Part shown: positions 8,607 to 18,670 of the stretch, piece by piece
Layout: each line of letters opens with the position of its first letter
Position numbering within the stretch: the first letter of the stretch is position 1
From: Chryseobacterium nakagawai
GTDB lineage: Bacteria; Bacteroidota; Bacteroidia; Flavobacteriales; Weeksellaceae
Assembly: GCF_900637665.1 (NCBI RefSeq)
Contig: NZ_LR134386.1
Coordinates: 3,030,501 to 3,094,500 of the forward strand
Length of the DNA: 64,000 nt
Reading direction: 5' to 3'
Program-made: the position numbers and the translations under genes
Notes under the pieces: generated by a model
What the model was told of the DNA's origin: nothing
The model's database searches: none
What the model saw: the letters and a program-made list of their open reading frames with translations, nothing else

Positions 8607-9881
8607 TTAAGAAGATCCGTTTTCCGTATTTCTTTTGGGATATAAAATCAACCTGATGGATGGATTATTGGTTATAAACAACCGAAACCAGTCAAAGGCA
8701 AGCTGAATTTTATTTTTAAAACCAACGAGAGGAATAATGTGGATAAAAAGCCAGGTAAGCCAGGCTGCAAATCCTTTGAAAGAATATTTCGGAAGATCTA
8801 CAACGGCATTATATTTCGAAATAATGGCCATGCTTCCTTTATCGTTATATTGGAAAGGTTCCAATACTTTTTCATCTTCTATACGCTTAAAATTGGCCGC
8901 AAGATTTTTACCTTGCTGAATAGCAACCTGAGCAAGCTGAGGATGCCCGTTAGGATATTTTTCTTCAGAAAGCATAAGACAAATGTCTCCCAATGCATAC
9001 ACGTTTTCAGTTTCATTTACTTTATTATAAGCATCTACCAACAGTCGTTTTCCTTTTCCGATGCTTTTTTCAGGCAGCCCCTGAACTTCACGACCGATGA
9101 CTCCTGACGTCCAGATCAGGGTTTCTGTTTCAATTGTTTCACCATTACTTAAAATAACTTTACCATCCACATAATCCTTTACAGCCCCATTCAGAATAAT
9201 TTTCACACCTAGTTCTTTGAGTTTGTTATATGCGGTTTCCTTGGCCATATTGCTCATCGGTGAAAGTAGGGAAGGAAGAGCATCTACCAGATACAAATGG
9301 GAAAGTCCTAATTTAATTTCCGGATATTCTTTTTGAGCAATATATTTCCCCATTTCTGCAAGCATTCCGGCGAGTTCAACGCCTGTAGGTCCGCCTCCTG
9401 CAATAACAATATTCTGAAGTTTTTCAGCTTGTTTTATATCTTTATTCCGGGCCGCTTTTTCAAACGTTAATAGGATGTGATTTCTCAGGTAGAGTGCTTC
9501 TTCTATATTCTTCATGGGAAGGGCATGCTTCCTTACATTTTCTATTCCAAAGAAATTAGATTCTGTGCCTAAAGCCAGAACGAGATAATCATACGCCAAG
9601 ATTCCTGTATCTGTTTCTATGGTTTTATCTTGAGTATAAATTCTGATCAGATTTCCCATGCGGAATTTTACATTCTTATTATTTGAAAACAGTTTCCGAA
9701 AGGGATAACTGATATTTGAAGCTTCTATAAATGAAGTAGCCACCTGATAAATCAACGGTGGAAAGAAATGATAGTTATTTTTATCTACCAAAGTAATTCT
9801 GAATCTCTTGTCGTTCCTGAGGGATTTGATAAGATTAATACCTGCAAACCCTCCCCCTACGATTAGAACATGCTTTTTCAT
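8607..9881 (-). CDS. NAD(P)/FAD-dependent oxidoreductase, type II NADH dehydrogenase-like
   Basis: Two-dinucleotide-binding flavoprotein: the FAD site is VLIVGGGFAG at the N-terminus and the NADH site is IAGGGPTGVELAG near residue 160. The segment NVYALGDICLM carries the second FAD contact. The C-terminal region (LTWLFIHIIPLVGF) is the hydrophobic stretch that NDH-2 enzymes use to dock on the membrane, so it probably feeds electrons from NADH to menaquinone without pumping protons. I start at 9881 (MKKHVLIVGGG); an in-frame ATG at 9917 would add 12 unconserved residues. Confidence 0.88.
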   Translation of the reverse strand: MKKHVLIVGGGFAGINLIKSLRNDKRFRITLVDKNNYHFFPPLIYQVATSFIEASNISYPFRKLFSNNKNVKFRMGNLIRIYTQDKTIETDTGILAYDYLVLALGTESNFFGIENVRKHALPMKNIEEALYLRNHILLTFEKAARNKDIKQAEKLQNIVIAGGGPTGVELAGMLAEMGKYIAQKEYPEIKLGLSHLYLVDALPSLLSPMSNMAKETAYNKLKELGVKIILNGAVKDYVDGKVILSNGETIETETLIWTSGVIGREVQGLPEKSIGKGKRLLVDAYNKVNETENVYALGDICLMLSEEKYPNGHPQLAQVAIQQGKNLAANFKRIEDEKVLEPFQYNDKGSMAIISKYNAVVDLPKYSFKGFAAWLTWLFIHIIPLVGFKNKIQLAFDWFRLFITNNPSIRLILYPKRNTENGSS

Positions 9882-10069
9882 ATTAAGTGGATATTGAAAT
9901 AGTGTAGTGTAATTCATTCAAGAACAAGACCAAATGCTTTAAAATATAAATATTTAACATCCTATAAGAAGACCTTAAATTTTTCATATCCACCTGTAAG
10001 GAATCAATAAAAAGGCTGAACTGCATGATGTTTGCAGCGGTATATATAACATCATAAAAATATTTTGAT

Positions 10070-11059
10070 ATGAAAACGACGCTTTTAACAGACAAACACA
10101 GGTTAGGAATAGGAGGAGTTGCTATAGGTACTGCTTTTGAAAATATAACAGATGAAGAAGCTCATGATATTCTTCAAACTGCCTGGAACTCAGGAATAAG
10201 GTATTATGATACATCTCCCTGGTATGGGCTCACCAAAAGTGAAAGAAGGTTTGGGGAGTTTCTTAAAAATAAAGATCACCATGAATTTATATTTTCCACA
10301 AAAGTAGGAAGGCTCTTTCATCAGGTTCCGGAATCTGAAGTACCGCCTACCATGTGGAAAAATCCTCTGAACTTTGATTTCGAACATAATTATACTGCAG
10401 ATGCTGTAAAAAAATCTATTGAAGAGAGTCTGCAAAGAACCGGATTAAGCCATATCGATATTGTTTACATTCATGACCTGTCTGAAGATCAGGTAGGTGA
10501 CCGCTATCCTTATTTCTTGAAGCAGGCTAGAGAAGGAGCTTTTAAAACTCTTTCCGAATTGAGGGATCAGGGAGTTATCAAAGCATGGGGAATGGGAGTC
10601 AATAAAATTGAGCCTATTCTAGACTGTATTGAATCTGCAGACCCTGATATTTGCCTTTCTGCTACCCAATACTCTATATTGGAACATGAAGATGCAGTGG
10701 ACAGACTTCTTCCGGCAGTAAAAAAAGCAGGAGTAAAACTGGTTTCTGGAGCAGGATACAATTCCGGATATATTACAGGACGTGAACGGTATAATTATAC
10801 AGATGTGATTCCAAAAGGGATGGAACAAAAACGGGCAAGAATAATGGTCATTGCAGAGAAATATAAAATCAATATTGTTGATGCAGCTCTTCATTTTGTA
10901 CTTGCTTCAGAAGATTTTGTTTCTATTATTCCCGGTGCCAGTAAACCTGCACAGGTACAGAGTAATCTGGAAGCACTGCACACTCAGATTCCTCTTGGTT
11001 TTTGGCAAGAATTGAAAGCAGAAGGATTGATTTATGAAAAAGCAGAGGTTCCTCAATAG
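10070..11059 (+). CDS. Aldo/keto reductase, aldose dehydrogenase-like
   Basis: 329-aa AKR with the tetrad Asp47 and Tyr52 (DTSPWYG), Lys78 (STKVGRL) and His135 (YIHDLSED). The WYG...SERRFGEFL pattern, the insertion around residues 85-105 and the ending VSIIPGASKPAQVQSNL fit the clade holding D-threo-aldose (L-fucose) 1-dehydrogenase and pyridoxal 4-dehydrogenase. That would make it an NAD(P)-linked sugar or aldehyde oxidoreductase. It is divergent from the NADH dehydrogenase-like gene. No sugar-catabolic partner is nearby, so substrate assignment stays open. Confidence 0.85.
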   Translation: MKTTLLTDKHRLGIGGVAIGTAFENITDEEAHDILQTAWNSGIRYYDTSPWYGLTKSERRFGEFLKNKDHHEFIFSTKVGRLFHQVPESEVPPTMWKNPLNFDFEHNYTADAVKKSIEESLQRTGLSHIDIVYIHDLSEDQVGDRYPYFLKQAREGAFKTLSELRDQGVIKAWGMGVNKIEPILDCIESADPDICLSATQYSILEHEDAVDRLLPAVKKAGVKLVSGAGYNSGYITGRERYNYTDVIPKGMEQKRARIMVIAEKYKINIVDAALHFVLASEDFVSIIPGASKPAQVQSNLEALHTQIPLGFWQELKAEGLIYEKAEVPQ

Positions 11060-11149
11060 AACATCAATTTGTTTTTCATTCAATGTATTCTCAGGCTTAT
11101 TTTGTTGGAAATTCAAAATTTCTTCAAAATTTAATCATAGATTTATCGC

Positions 11150-11824
11150 ATGAAAATTCTAATTATTGAAGACGAAGCAGAACTCGCCAAGAGTATTTCT
11201 GAATATTTATCTGTGGAAAATTATCTCTGTGAAAATGCTGCTACTTTCAGTGAAGCCATGACCAAAATAGATATGTTCGAGTACGACTGTATCTTATTGG
11301 ATATTATGCTGCCCGATGGAAATGGGCTTAAGATTCTGGAGGAATTAAAGAAGCAAAATAAACAGGATGGAGTTATTATCATATCTGCCAAAAATGCTCT
11401 GGATGACAAGATTGAAGGTTTAAAATTGGGAGCGGATGATTATCTTACCAAGCCTTTTCACCTTTCTGAGCTGATGGCAAGAGTCTATTCCATTATTCGT
11501 AGAAAACAGTTCAGCAGTTCCAATGTTGTAAAGCAAAATGAACTTCAGATTGACCTACTGGCAAAAACAGTAGCAGTAAATGATGAAATTATTTCTTTAA
11601 CCAAAAAAGAATTTGATCTCTTAATCTATTTTATAGGGAATAAGAACAAAGTAATCTCTAAAAGTACTCTTGCAGAACATCTCTCTGGTGACTTTGCCGA
11701 CATGCTTGATAATCATGATTTTGTATATGCTCATGTAAAAAATCTCAAGAAAAAATTATATGATGCGGGATGTGGACATTATCTTAAAACGGTCTACGGG
11801 ACGGGGTATAAGTGGGAAGCTTAA
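11150..11824 (+). CDS. OmpR/PhoB-type response regulator
   Basis: 224 aa. The receiver domain (residues 1-115) has the acidic pair in EDEAE, the phospho-acceptor Asp51 (LLDIMLPDGNG) and Lys in LTKPF. A winged-helix DNA-binding domain (about 125-222) ends in the usual YGTGYKWEA. It precedes the histidine kinase by 209 bases and heads a run of co-directional genes (TauE-like, membrane repeat protein, outer-membrane receptor, PAP2), which it may control. Confidence 0.92.
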   Translation: MKILIIEDEAELAKSISEYLSVENYLCENAATFSEAMTKIDMFEYDCILLDIMLPDGNGLKILEELKKQNKQDGVIIISAKNALDDKIEGLKLGADDYLTKPFHLSELMARVYSIIRRKQFSSSNVVKQNELQIDLLAKTVAVNDEIISLTKKEFDLLIYFIGNKNKVISKSTLAEHLSGDFADMLDNHDFVYAHVKNLKKKLYDAGCGHYLKTVYGTGYKWEA

Positions 11825-12033
11825 ATGAGTCGCGGGATTCATGGTTCGTGATTTGGGATCTAAAAAATAAGTTTCCAGCTCCATTCGAAGTGAAAAAATA
11901 ATAAAATATTTTCAACCTTTTAACGGGTAAGATCACAACCAATAAAATACTAAATTGCATACAGTAAAAATAGATCTCCATGTCAAAGTACACCAACTTT
12001 ACATGTTAAATATTAAACCTTGAACTACACCAT

Positions 12034-13329
12034 TTGAAACCTCTACTTAGCAAAACCACCAAACCTTTTATCATCTATGTACTTATCGTTCTGATGATAA
12101 GTATTCCTGTGTATTATTTTGTAGTGGATACCATCTGGCAGGATGAACTGGATGAACATAATCAGATTATTGTAGAGAAAACAGCCTATAAATTCAATCA
12201 TTTACAGCTTTCCGATGAAAAACTGGAACAGAGTATAGATCTTTGGAATCATATTCAACCTGAAACCGATATTGAAAGAATTACCAAAGATCAAATAAAG
12301 AAAGACAGTGTTTATATTACAGAAAAACATCTACCATTTATCTCTGAGCAAAAAAAAGAACGTTATCGATGCCTGAAAAAGGTAGTATATATCCATGATA
12401 AACCTTATCTGTTTACTGTAGAAACCAATATTGAAGAGTCTCATGAAACAATTGGGATCCTTGCAATGGTCACGGTATTCTTCTTTGTAGTAATATTGGT
12501 AGGAATTCTTTATCTGAACAGAAAGTTCTCCGCATCTATCTGGAAACCTTTCAGAAGTACTCTTAACCAGCTAAAAACCTTTAATCTTAACAGCCAGAGT
12601 AAAATAGATTTCCCAACATCTGATATCACAGAATTTCAGGAACTGAATCAATCTGTTCAAAAACTGATAGAACGTAATATCTCTGTCTATAAAACTCAAA
12701 AAGAGTTTACGGAAAACGCGTCTCATGAACTACAGACTCCACTTGCCATTATTAAAAACAAGCTGGATCTTTTGCTGCAGGATCAGGATCTTACTGAAAA
12801 GCAATACCGCATTGTGGAGGATATGAATAAAGCACTTACCAGAAGTTCCCGTATTAATAAGAACTTATTGTTGCTTGCCAAAATAGACAATCATCAGTTT
12901 GATAATTCTGAAAGTATTTCATTTGACCATATCCTAACACAAAGTATTGACATTCTTGAAGAACATTTTGAGCAGAAAAATATAGCTCTGGAGAAAAATA
13001 TAGCCTCTAATGTTAAGGTAAATGGTAATAGCAGTCTCACTGAGGTTATGATTAATAATCTTATCATCAATGCTATCCGACATACCACTCCTAATGGATT
13101 GATCTCAATAAGGTTGACGGATTCTGTCTTTGAAGTTTCCAATTCAGGAACTCAACAACTGGATGAAGAATTATTATTTAAACGGTTTTCAAAATTATCA
13201 GCGGATAGTAATGGAAGTGGGCTAGGTTTATCTATCATCCAGGAAATCTGTAAATTTCATCACTGGATCATCAGCTACAGGTTTGAAAACGGCTATCATA
13301 TTTTTTCTGTCAGTTTATCATTTTCTTAA
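12034..13329 (+). CDS. Membrane sensor histidine kinase
   Basis: 431 aa, partner of the response regulator upstream. Two transmembrane helices (about 12-30 and 145-165) enclose a ~115-residue periplasmic sensor of no recognisable family. The HisKA box is NASHELQTPLA with His231, the N box is NLIINAIRHT and the G region is SGLGLSIIQEI. The start is a TTG at 12034: there is an in-frame stop at 12007, and the first ATG lies inside the first membrane helix, so a non-ATG start is the best choice. The 209-base gap before it (11825-12033) holds no gene. Confidence 0.88.
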   Translation: MKPLLSKTTKPFIIYVLIVLMISIPVYYFVVDTIWQDELDEHNQIIVEKTAYKFNHLQLSDEKLEQSIDLWNHIQPETDIERITKDQIKKDSVYITEKHLPFISEQKKERYRCLKKVVYIHDKPYLFTVETNIEESHETIGILAMVTVFFFVVILVGILYLNRKFSASIWKPFRSTLNQLKTFNLNSQSKIDFPTSDITEFQELNQSVQKLIERNISVYKTQKEFTENASHELQTPLAIIKNKLDLLLQDQDLTEKQYRIVEDMNKALTRSSRINKNLLLLAKIDNHQFDNSESISFDHILTQSIDILEEHFEQKNIALEKNIASNVKVNGNSSLTEVMINNLIINAIRHTTPNGLISIRLTDSVFEVSNSGTQQLDEELLFKRFSKLSADSNGSGLGLSIIQEICKFHHWIISYRFENGYHIFSVSLSFS

Positions 13330-13423
13330 CATTTACAATCTAAAAATTCAAAATTAATTCTAAATCGGTTGGCATCTTTGTACTGAAAATATATACGTAC
13401 TGAAGTGTAAATTTTATTTAGAA

Positions 13424-14458
13424 ATGATTTTAAAAATTGCCCTTTTATTCGCAGGAACCATTCTTGCATTCTGGATCAGCGCTATCTGTGGAGGCGGTGC
13501 AAGTCTCATTCTGATTCCGATCCTGAATCTTTTGCTTCCTACCTCACTAGTCCCTTTTTCTTTAACAATCGGAACGTTTACAAGTTCAGCTTCCCGTATT
13601 GCAGTATTTAAGCAGCATATCAACTGGAAAATATTTCTATGGTTTGTACCATTTTCTATTCCAGCTGTTCTGTTGGGTGCTTATCTGATTAAATATGTAA
13701 ATCCCAATTATCTGCAATTAATTGTAGCATTCTTCCTGATTGCTAATGTACCACAACTCTTTGCTTCTAAGAACAAAGCTGAGGAAACTGGAAAAGAATA
13801 TCCAAAATCTGCATTGGCATTTATTGGTTTTTCTGCAGGTTTCATTTCGGGGATCACAGGTGCTGTAGGATTGCTTTTTAATCGTTTTTATCTAAAGTTC
13901 GGGCTTAAAAAAGAAGAAATTGTAGCCACCCGCGCCGCCAATGAAATTTTTCTTCACCTTATTAAACTTATCATTTATATTTCATTAGGATTATATTCTA
14001 ATATGGCTTTATGGCTGGGAATTGCCATTGCAATAGCAGCTATTGTCTCTTCTTACACCGTGAAGTATATTCTTCCTCATCTCAGTGAAAACTTGTTCAA
14101 AAAGATAGGATATGCAGCTATGGTAGTTTCTGGGATTACATTATTCTCAAGTACCTCGGGAAAAATTGTTCAACAAGATCAAATTGAGATCAATTCTTCA
14201 TCTACAGCAAATAAAAATGTTTACACCATGTCCTGGAGAAATACGCGTGTGGTTATGGAATATAAAGCTCAAGGAGGAATAGAAATAGAAAGGAGTGTGC
14301 AACCTGACGAATTGTCCGGACATCTGAAAGAACAGTATCATACACTCATGGCACATTATGATGAAGTTCATGTTGAGAAAGTATATGTATTAGGAAAAAA
14401 GACATCTCATGAATTCTATTGTTATAAAGATAATATTCTGACAAAATTTAAAGCTTAG
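13424..14458 (+). CDS. TauE/SafE-family membrane protein with extra C-terminal domain
   Basis: Residues 1-250 form about eight membrane helices of the TauE/SafE (sulfite/organosulfur exporter) family, with ICGGGASLILIPIL at the N-terminus and the repeat-half equivalent GFSAGFISGITGAVG near 145. The last ~85 residues (from about 260) are polar (TMSWRNTRVVMEYK), with no family I know. TauE/SafE members mostly lack such a tail. It sits between the kinase and the fourfold-repeat membrane protein. Substrate is not known; sulfite is only one possibility for the family. Confidence 0.8.
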   Translation: MILKIALLFAGTILAFWISAICGGGASLILIPILNLLLPTSLVPFSLTIGTFTSSASRIAVFKQHINWKIFLWFVPFSIPAVLLGAYLIKYVNPNYLQLIVAFFLIANVPQLFASKNKAEETGKEYPKSALAFIGFSAGFISGITGAVGLLFNRFYLKFGLKKEEIVATRAANEIFLHLIKLIIYISLGLYSNMALWLGIAIAIAAIVSSYTVKYILPHLSENLFKKIGYAAMVVSGITLFSSTSGKIVQQDQIEINSSSTANKNVYTMSWRNTRVVMEYKAQGGIEIERSVQPDELSGHLKEQYHTLMAHYDEVHVEKVYVLGKKTSHEFYCYKDNILTKFKA

Positions 14459-14538
14459 CAATATAAATAATGAGTGGAAAATATAAAGACAGAGAATTTA
14501 ACATTTTGAAGATTTAACCTAATAAAAAAATAGATACA

Positions 14539-15291
14539 ATGAGAACGGCAAACAAAGTAGCTGCAGTCACTATACTTTTCTGGCTCATGAAAATTGTAGC
14601 GACCACCTTAGGAGAGACCCTTGGAGATTTTATTTCCATGACTCTGAATTTAGGTTACACTAAAGGAATTCTGATTACCTTATTCTTTTTCATCTTTATA
14701 CTATCTATACAACTCCGTATCAAAAAATATATTCCGGCAGTGTACTGGCTGGTGATTATCGGAACAACCACACTGGGAACAGAAATTTCAGATTTTATTG
14801 ATAGAACATTAAAAGCCGGGTATTTAGCAGGAAGCCTTATCCTTTTTTCCGGGCTCTTACTTTCACTTTTTTTTTGGTATAAAAAGTATAACAATCTTGA
14901 TGTATATCCCATTTTTGAAAGAAATAAAGAATTCTATTACTGGACAGCCATTTTGTTTTCTAACAGTCTTGGAACTGCATTCGGAGATTTCCTGAGTGAT
15001 AATTTGGGACTTGGATATATGACGGGAGCTTTTATTACCGGATTGATCATTTTAATCGTTGTACTGCTTCATTATTTTACCAAAATCAATCATGTTGTGC
15101 TGTTTTGGATTGCCTTTGTATTTACAAGACCCTTTGGAGCTACGTTTGGGGATCTCTTAACCAAACCGATTGCAAAAGGAGGCTTTGATTTGGGAACCAT
15201 CAATGCCTCTTTGGTATCTATTTTCTTAATGGTAGTGATGATTCTTATTTCACAACGAAAACACAATAACAAACAAGCTCTTCAAAACTGA
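14539..15291 (+). CDS. Membrane protein with four internal repeats (COG4705-like)
   Basis: 250 aa, about eight membrane helices arranged as four two-helix units. Each unit carries the same motif: TTLGETLGDFIS...LGY, TTLGTEISDFID...AGY, NSLGTAFGDFLS...LGY and RPFGATFGDLLT...GG. This matches my memory of the uncharacterised membrane-anchored family COG4705. The repeated acidic Asp (GD/SD) inside each helix start could line a transport path; this is inference. It is part of the co-directional cluster 11150-18564. Function is unknown. Confidence 0.75.
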   Translation: MRTANKVAAVTILFWLMKIVATTLGETLGDFISMTLNLGYTKGILITLFFFIFILSIQLRIKKYIPAVYWLVIIGTTTLGTEISDFIDRTLKAGYLAGSLILFSGLLLSLFFWYKKYNNLDVYPIFERNKEFYYWTAILFSNSLGTAFGDFLSDNLGLGYMTGAFITGLIILIVVLLHYFTKINHVVLFWIAFVFTRPFGATFGDLLTKPIAKGGFDLGTINASLVSIFLMVVMILISQRKHNNKQALQN

Positions 15292-15327
15292 AATTTTATA
15301 CAATAAGTAATTAAAGACCTAATTATA

Positions 15328-17745
15328 ATGAATCGATCGAAATTTTTACTTTTCCCAACTGTTGCTCTCTCTTCTATGATTACAGCACAAGTCACTTCTG
15401 TAACCTTTTCCGGAAAAGTAACTACCAAGGATAAGGAAGTACTTCGTTATTCCAATATTATTTTAAAAAAGGAAAAAGATACAGCATTTGTTGCCGGAAC
15501 CATCACCAATGAAGAGGGAAGGTTTTCTATTGCTGGGGTAAAACCGGATCATTATCTTCTGGAGACCTCTATGGCAGGATATGATACGCAAAGACAATCG
15601 GTGTTTATCGGGAGTCTTTCTGAATTTTTAGAGATCCCAACAATAGAACTCAACCGAAAACAGGAAAAGGAAACAACAATTGAAGAAGTAGTGGTATCTG
15701 CTTCTAAAAAAAATGAACTGGATAACAAGCTTGATAAAAAAACGTATTCTGTAGCGGATAATATCAGCCAAAGTGGAGGATCCGTACTGCAAAGTATGCA
15801 GAACCTTCCCGGTATTACTGTACAGGATGGAAAAGTACAATTGAGAGGAAATGACAAGGTAACCGTTCTTATTGACGGTAAGCAGACCGCTCTTACCGGA
15901 TTTGGAAGCCAGACAGGACTTGATAATATTCCGTCTTCAGCTATTGATAAAATTGAAATTATCAACAATCCTTCTTCAAAATATGATGCCAACGGTAATG
16001 CCGGAATCATCAATATCATCATGAAGAAAAATAAACAGAATGGCTGGAACGGGAAAGTAGGCTTTACCACAGGGCTGGGTTCATTGTGGGTAAGAAAAGA
16101 GAACTTACCAACCATCAGACCTCAATATACATTGACTCCTAAAATTAATCCGTCTCTTTCTCTTAACTATAGAAAAAATAAGGTCAATCTATTTCTACAA
16201 GCCGATAATTTATACACGGAAACGCTGAATAAAAATGAATTTGTAACCCGTACTTACGATGATGGAACGGTTATCAATTCTCAGCTGAAAAGGAACAGAA
16301 ATACCAATTTCTTTACTACAAAAGCAGGATTAGACTGGAATATTGATGAACACAATACGTTGACGGTTTCAGGAATGTACGGAAGTGAAAAAATTATTGA
16401 CCGTGGAGATCAGCCATTTTTTAACGGAGATCAATCTCAGCGCCTTCGTCTGTGGCAATTTCTGGAAGATGAGCTGAAAACGACAATCATGGGGAGTGCC
16501 TCTTATCAGCATAAGTTTAAAGAAGCAGGTCATTTATTAAATGTTGGATTCAATTATACATTTCACAGGGAAGATGAAAAATATTTCTATGATAATTACT
16601 TACCGGCTTCTACCGGAACCGATGCTTTTAAACTTTTGTCAGATGAGCAGGTATATGATTTCAATGTAGATTATATCAAGCCGTTAAAATATGGAAGAAT
16701 TGAAACAGGAATTAAACTGAGAAGCAGAAGTATCCCTACCAATATGAACTTTATTCCCGGAGCAAATTCAGTACTGGATGTATCGGCTGGGGGTAAAGCG
16801 GACTATAAAGAATTTATTCCGGCCGTCTATGGAAACTATATTTTTGAGAATGAAAAATGGGAAGCAGAACTTGGATTAAGATTAGAATACGTAAAAATTG
16901 AATATGATGTGAACCCTAATCATCCTACTTATAAAAGTGATGGATATAATTATACTCAGCCATTTCCCAATTTTAGATTAGCTTATAAACTTAACGATCG
17001 TAACAAGTTTTCAGTATTTTATAACAGAAGAGTAGACCGTCCGAATGAGGTAGATATCAGAATATTTCCAAAATATGATGATGCCGAAATCATCAAGGTT
17101 GGAAATCCGGCATTAAGACCACAGTTTACGAATTCCATTGAATTGGGATATAAATATAATTGGGATAACGGATATTTATATTCTGCCCTGTATCACCGCT
17201 TTGCGAATGGAACCATTACCAGGATCTCCAGCATTGTACCAGGCAGTAATCTGATCTATGCCATCTTTCAAAATGCAGACAAAAGTTATAATACAGGGTT
17301 AGAAGCAATATGGAATCAAAAGGTTTCTGATGTATATTCATTCAATATCAATGGAAATATCTATCGCAACCAGATCAATGCCTTTACCGTTCAAAATTTA
17401 TACCCTGAACCTAATACATTTTCTGCTGATAGACAAACCGCAGTGTCCGGAAATATAAAGCTGAATAATATTTTTCGTTTTTCAAAAGGGCTGAATCTTC
17501 AGGCTACAGCAGTTTATCTGGCACCGGATGTTATTCCTCAAGGAAAAATAAAAGCAAGATTCACTATGGATATTGGATTGAAAAAAGCAATTCAAAAAGG
17601 AAAAGGAGAGCTTTTCTTAAATGCTTCTGATCTCCTCAACACTATGGTTATTAAGAAAAATATTCAGGGGATGGGGTTTGCCTATACCAGCAATGACTAT
17701 TACGAAACCCAGGTTGTAAGACTGGGATACAGTTATAAGTTTTAA
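15328..17745 (+). CDS. Outer-membrane receptor, CarboxypepD_reg plus plug and beta-barrel
   Basis: 805 aa with a signal peptide (cleavage after ITAQ). A carboxypeptidase-regulatory-like Ig domain (about 24-115) is followed by the plug (NLPGITVQDGKVQLRGND, SAIDKIEIINNPSSKYDANG) and a ~550-residue beta-barrel ending in aromatic YKF. This is the OMP_b-brl_3 type of TonB-linked receptor, without the SusC signature. It lies between the repeat membrane protein and the PAP2 phosphatase (21-base gap), so it may work with that phosphatase. No ligand can be inferred. Confidence 0.88.
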   Translation: MNRSKFLLFPTVALSSMITAQVTSVTFSGKVTTKDKEVLRYSNIILKKEKDTAFVAGTITNEEGRFSIAGVKPDHYLLETSMAGYDTQRQSVFIGSLSEFLEIPTIELNRKQEKETTIEEVVVSASKKNELDNKLDKKTYSVADNISQSGGSVLQSMQNLPGITVQDGKVQLRGNDKVTVLIDGKQTALTGFGSQTGLDNIPSSAIDKIEIINNPSSKYDANGNAGIINIIMKKNKQNGWNGKVGFTTGLGSLWVRKENLPTIRPQYTLTPKINPSLSLNYRKNKVNLFLQADNLYTETLNKNEFVTRTYDDGTVINSQLKRNRNTNFFTTKAGLDWNIDEHNTLTVSGMYGSEKIIDRGDQPFFNGDQSQRLRLWQFLEDELKTTIMGSASYQHKFKEAGHLLNVGFNYTFHREDEKYFYDNYLPASTGTDAFKLLSDEQVYDFNVDYIKPLKYGRIETGIKLRSRSIPTNMNFIPGANSVLDVSAGGKADYKEFIPAVYGNYIFENEKWEAELGLRLEYVKIEYDVNPNHPTYKSDGYNYTQPFPNFRLAYKLNDRNKFSVFYNRRVDRPNEVDIRIFPKYDDAEIIKVGNPALRPQFTNSIELGYKYNWDNGYLYSALYHRFANGTITRISSIVPGSNLIYAIFQNADKSYNTGLEAIWNQKVSDVYSFNINGNIYRNQINAFTVQNLYPEPNTFSADRQTAVSGNIKLNNIFRFSKGLNLQATAVYLAPDVIPQGKIKARFTMDIGLKKAIQKGKGELFLNASDLLNTMVIKKNIQGMGFAYTSNDYYETQVVRLGYSYKF

Positions 17746-17766
17746 TTTAAAACCAATCTACGTCAA

Positions 17767-18564
17767 ATGAAAAGGTCCTGTCAAAAATTACTGATCTATC
17801 TACTAGTTTTCACCTCAGTTATTAGCAAAATCAATGCTCAGAATAATGATACTATTATTGTTGAGCCTAAGCAAGATAGCCTGTCTGCTATCCATACCAA
17901 TAAACTGAATTATAAAAGTTTGATTATTCCTGCAGTGTTTATCAGTTATGGAGTAGCGGGTTTAACATCAGATAAGCTTAAACAGCTTAATTTTTCTACC
18001 CGTACAGAGATTAATGAACATCAACCGGCACGAATGAACCTGGATAATTACACCCAATATGCTCCTGCAGTGATGGTATACGGATTGAATGCTATAGGAA
18101 TAAAAGGAAAACATAACCTGAGAGACCGAACGATTATCTATGCTTCTTCACAGCTGATTTCTGCAGCGTTTACTATGCCTTTAAAATATCTAGTCAAAGA
18201 AGAGAGACCCGATGGATCAAACACACTTTCTTTTCCCTCCGGACATTCTGCGACGGCTTTTTCTTCAGCTCAGTTTATGTTCAGAGAATATAAGGATACC
18301 AATTTCTGGCTCAGCCTTTCCGGATATCCGTTCGCTATATTTACAGGAGTATATCGAATGTTGAATGACAAACATTGGCTGGGAGATGTTGTTGCAGGTG
18401 CTGGATTTGGAATTCTATCCACAGAATTGGCCTACTGGCTTTTCCCAAGGATTGATACTATGCTGCGTGGAAAAAGTAAAGCTAAAAACCTCTCAAGTTC
18501 TACAATGGTTATGCCTTTCTATCAGAATAAAATAGTAGGAATAGGATTGGTGAAGAATTTCTGA
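17767..18564 (+). CDS. PAP2-family phosphatase, exported
   Basis: 265 aa with an N-terminal signal peptide ending near INAQ. The three PAP2 motifs are intact: KYLVKEERP (140-148), PSGH with catalytic His160, and a third motif with H-x3-D (His203 and Asp207). Family members dephosphorylate lipid phosphates such as undecaprenyl pyrophosphate, phosphatidate or lipid A. Most of the protein has only weak membrane helices, so it is probably periplasmic or outer-membrane facing. It follows the receptor gene by 21 bases and ends the cluster. Confidence 0.88.
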   Translation: MKRSCQKLLIYLLVFTSVISKINAQNNDTIIVEPKQDSLSAIHTNKLNYKSLIIPAVFISYGVAGLTSDKLKQLNFSTRTEINEHQPARMNLDNYTQYAPAVMVYGLNAIGIKGKHNLRDRTIIYASSQLISAAFTMPLKYLVKEERPDGSNTLSFPSGHSATAFSSAQFMFREYKDTNFWLSLSGYPFAIFTGVYRMLNDKHWLGDVVAGAGFGILSTELAYWLFPRIDTMLRGKSKAKNLSSSTMVMPFYQNKIVGIGLVKNF

Positions 18565-18670
18565 CCTCATTTTTAAGGCATTAAGTAGTATTAAGATTTT
18601 AAAGATAAGGTTTAAATACATTTGAATGAAGCTTTTTTAAGGACATTTAAATACAAAAAATTGATAAACA

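Noticed and set aside
9882..9917. Upstream ATG for the NADH dehydrogenase-like gene
   Set aside because: Adds 12 residues before the conserved FAD-binding strand, which normally starts within a few residues of Met.
15552..16115. Long minus-strand open frame opposite the outer-membrane receptor gene
   Set aside because: It is fully inside a strong coding gene and its composition (many Ser, Phe, Leu) is that of an antisense shadow.
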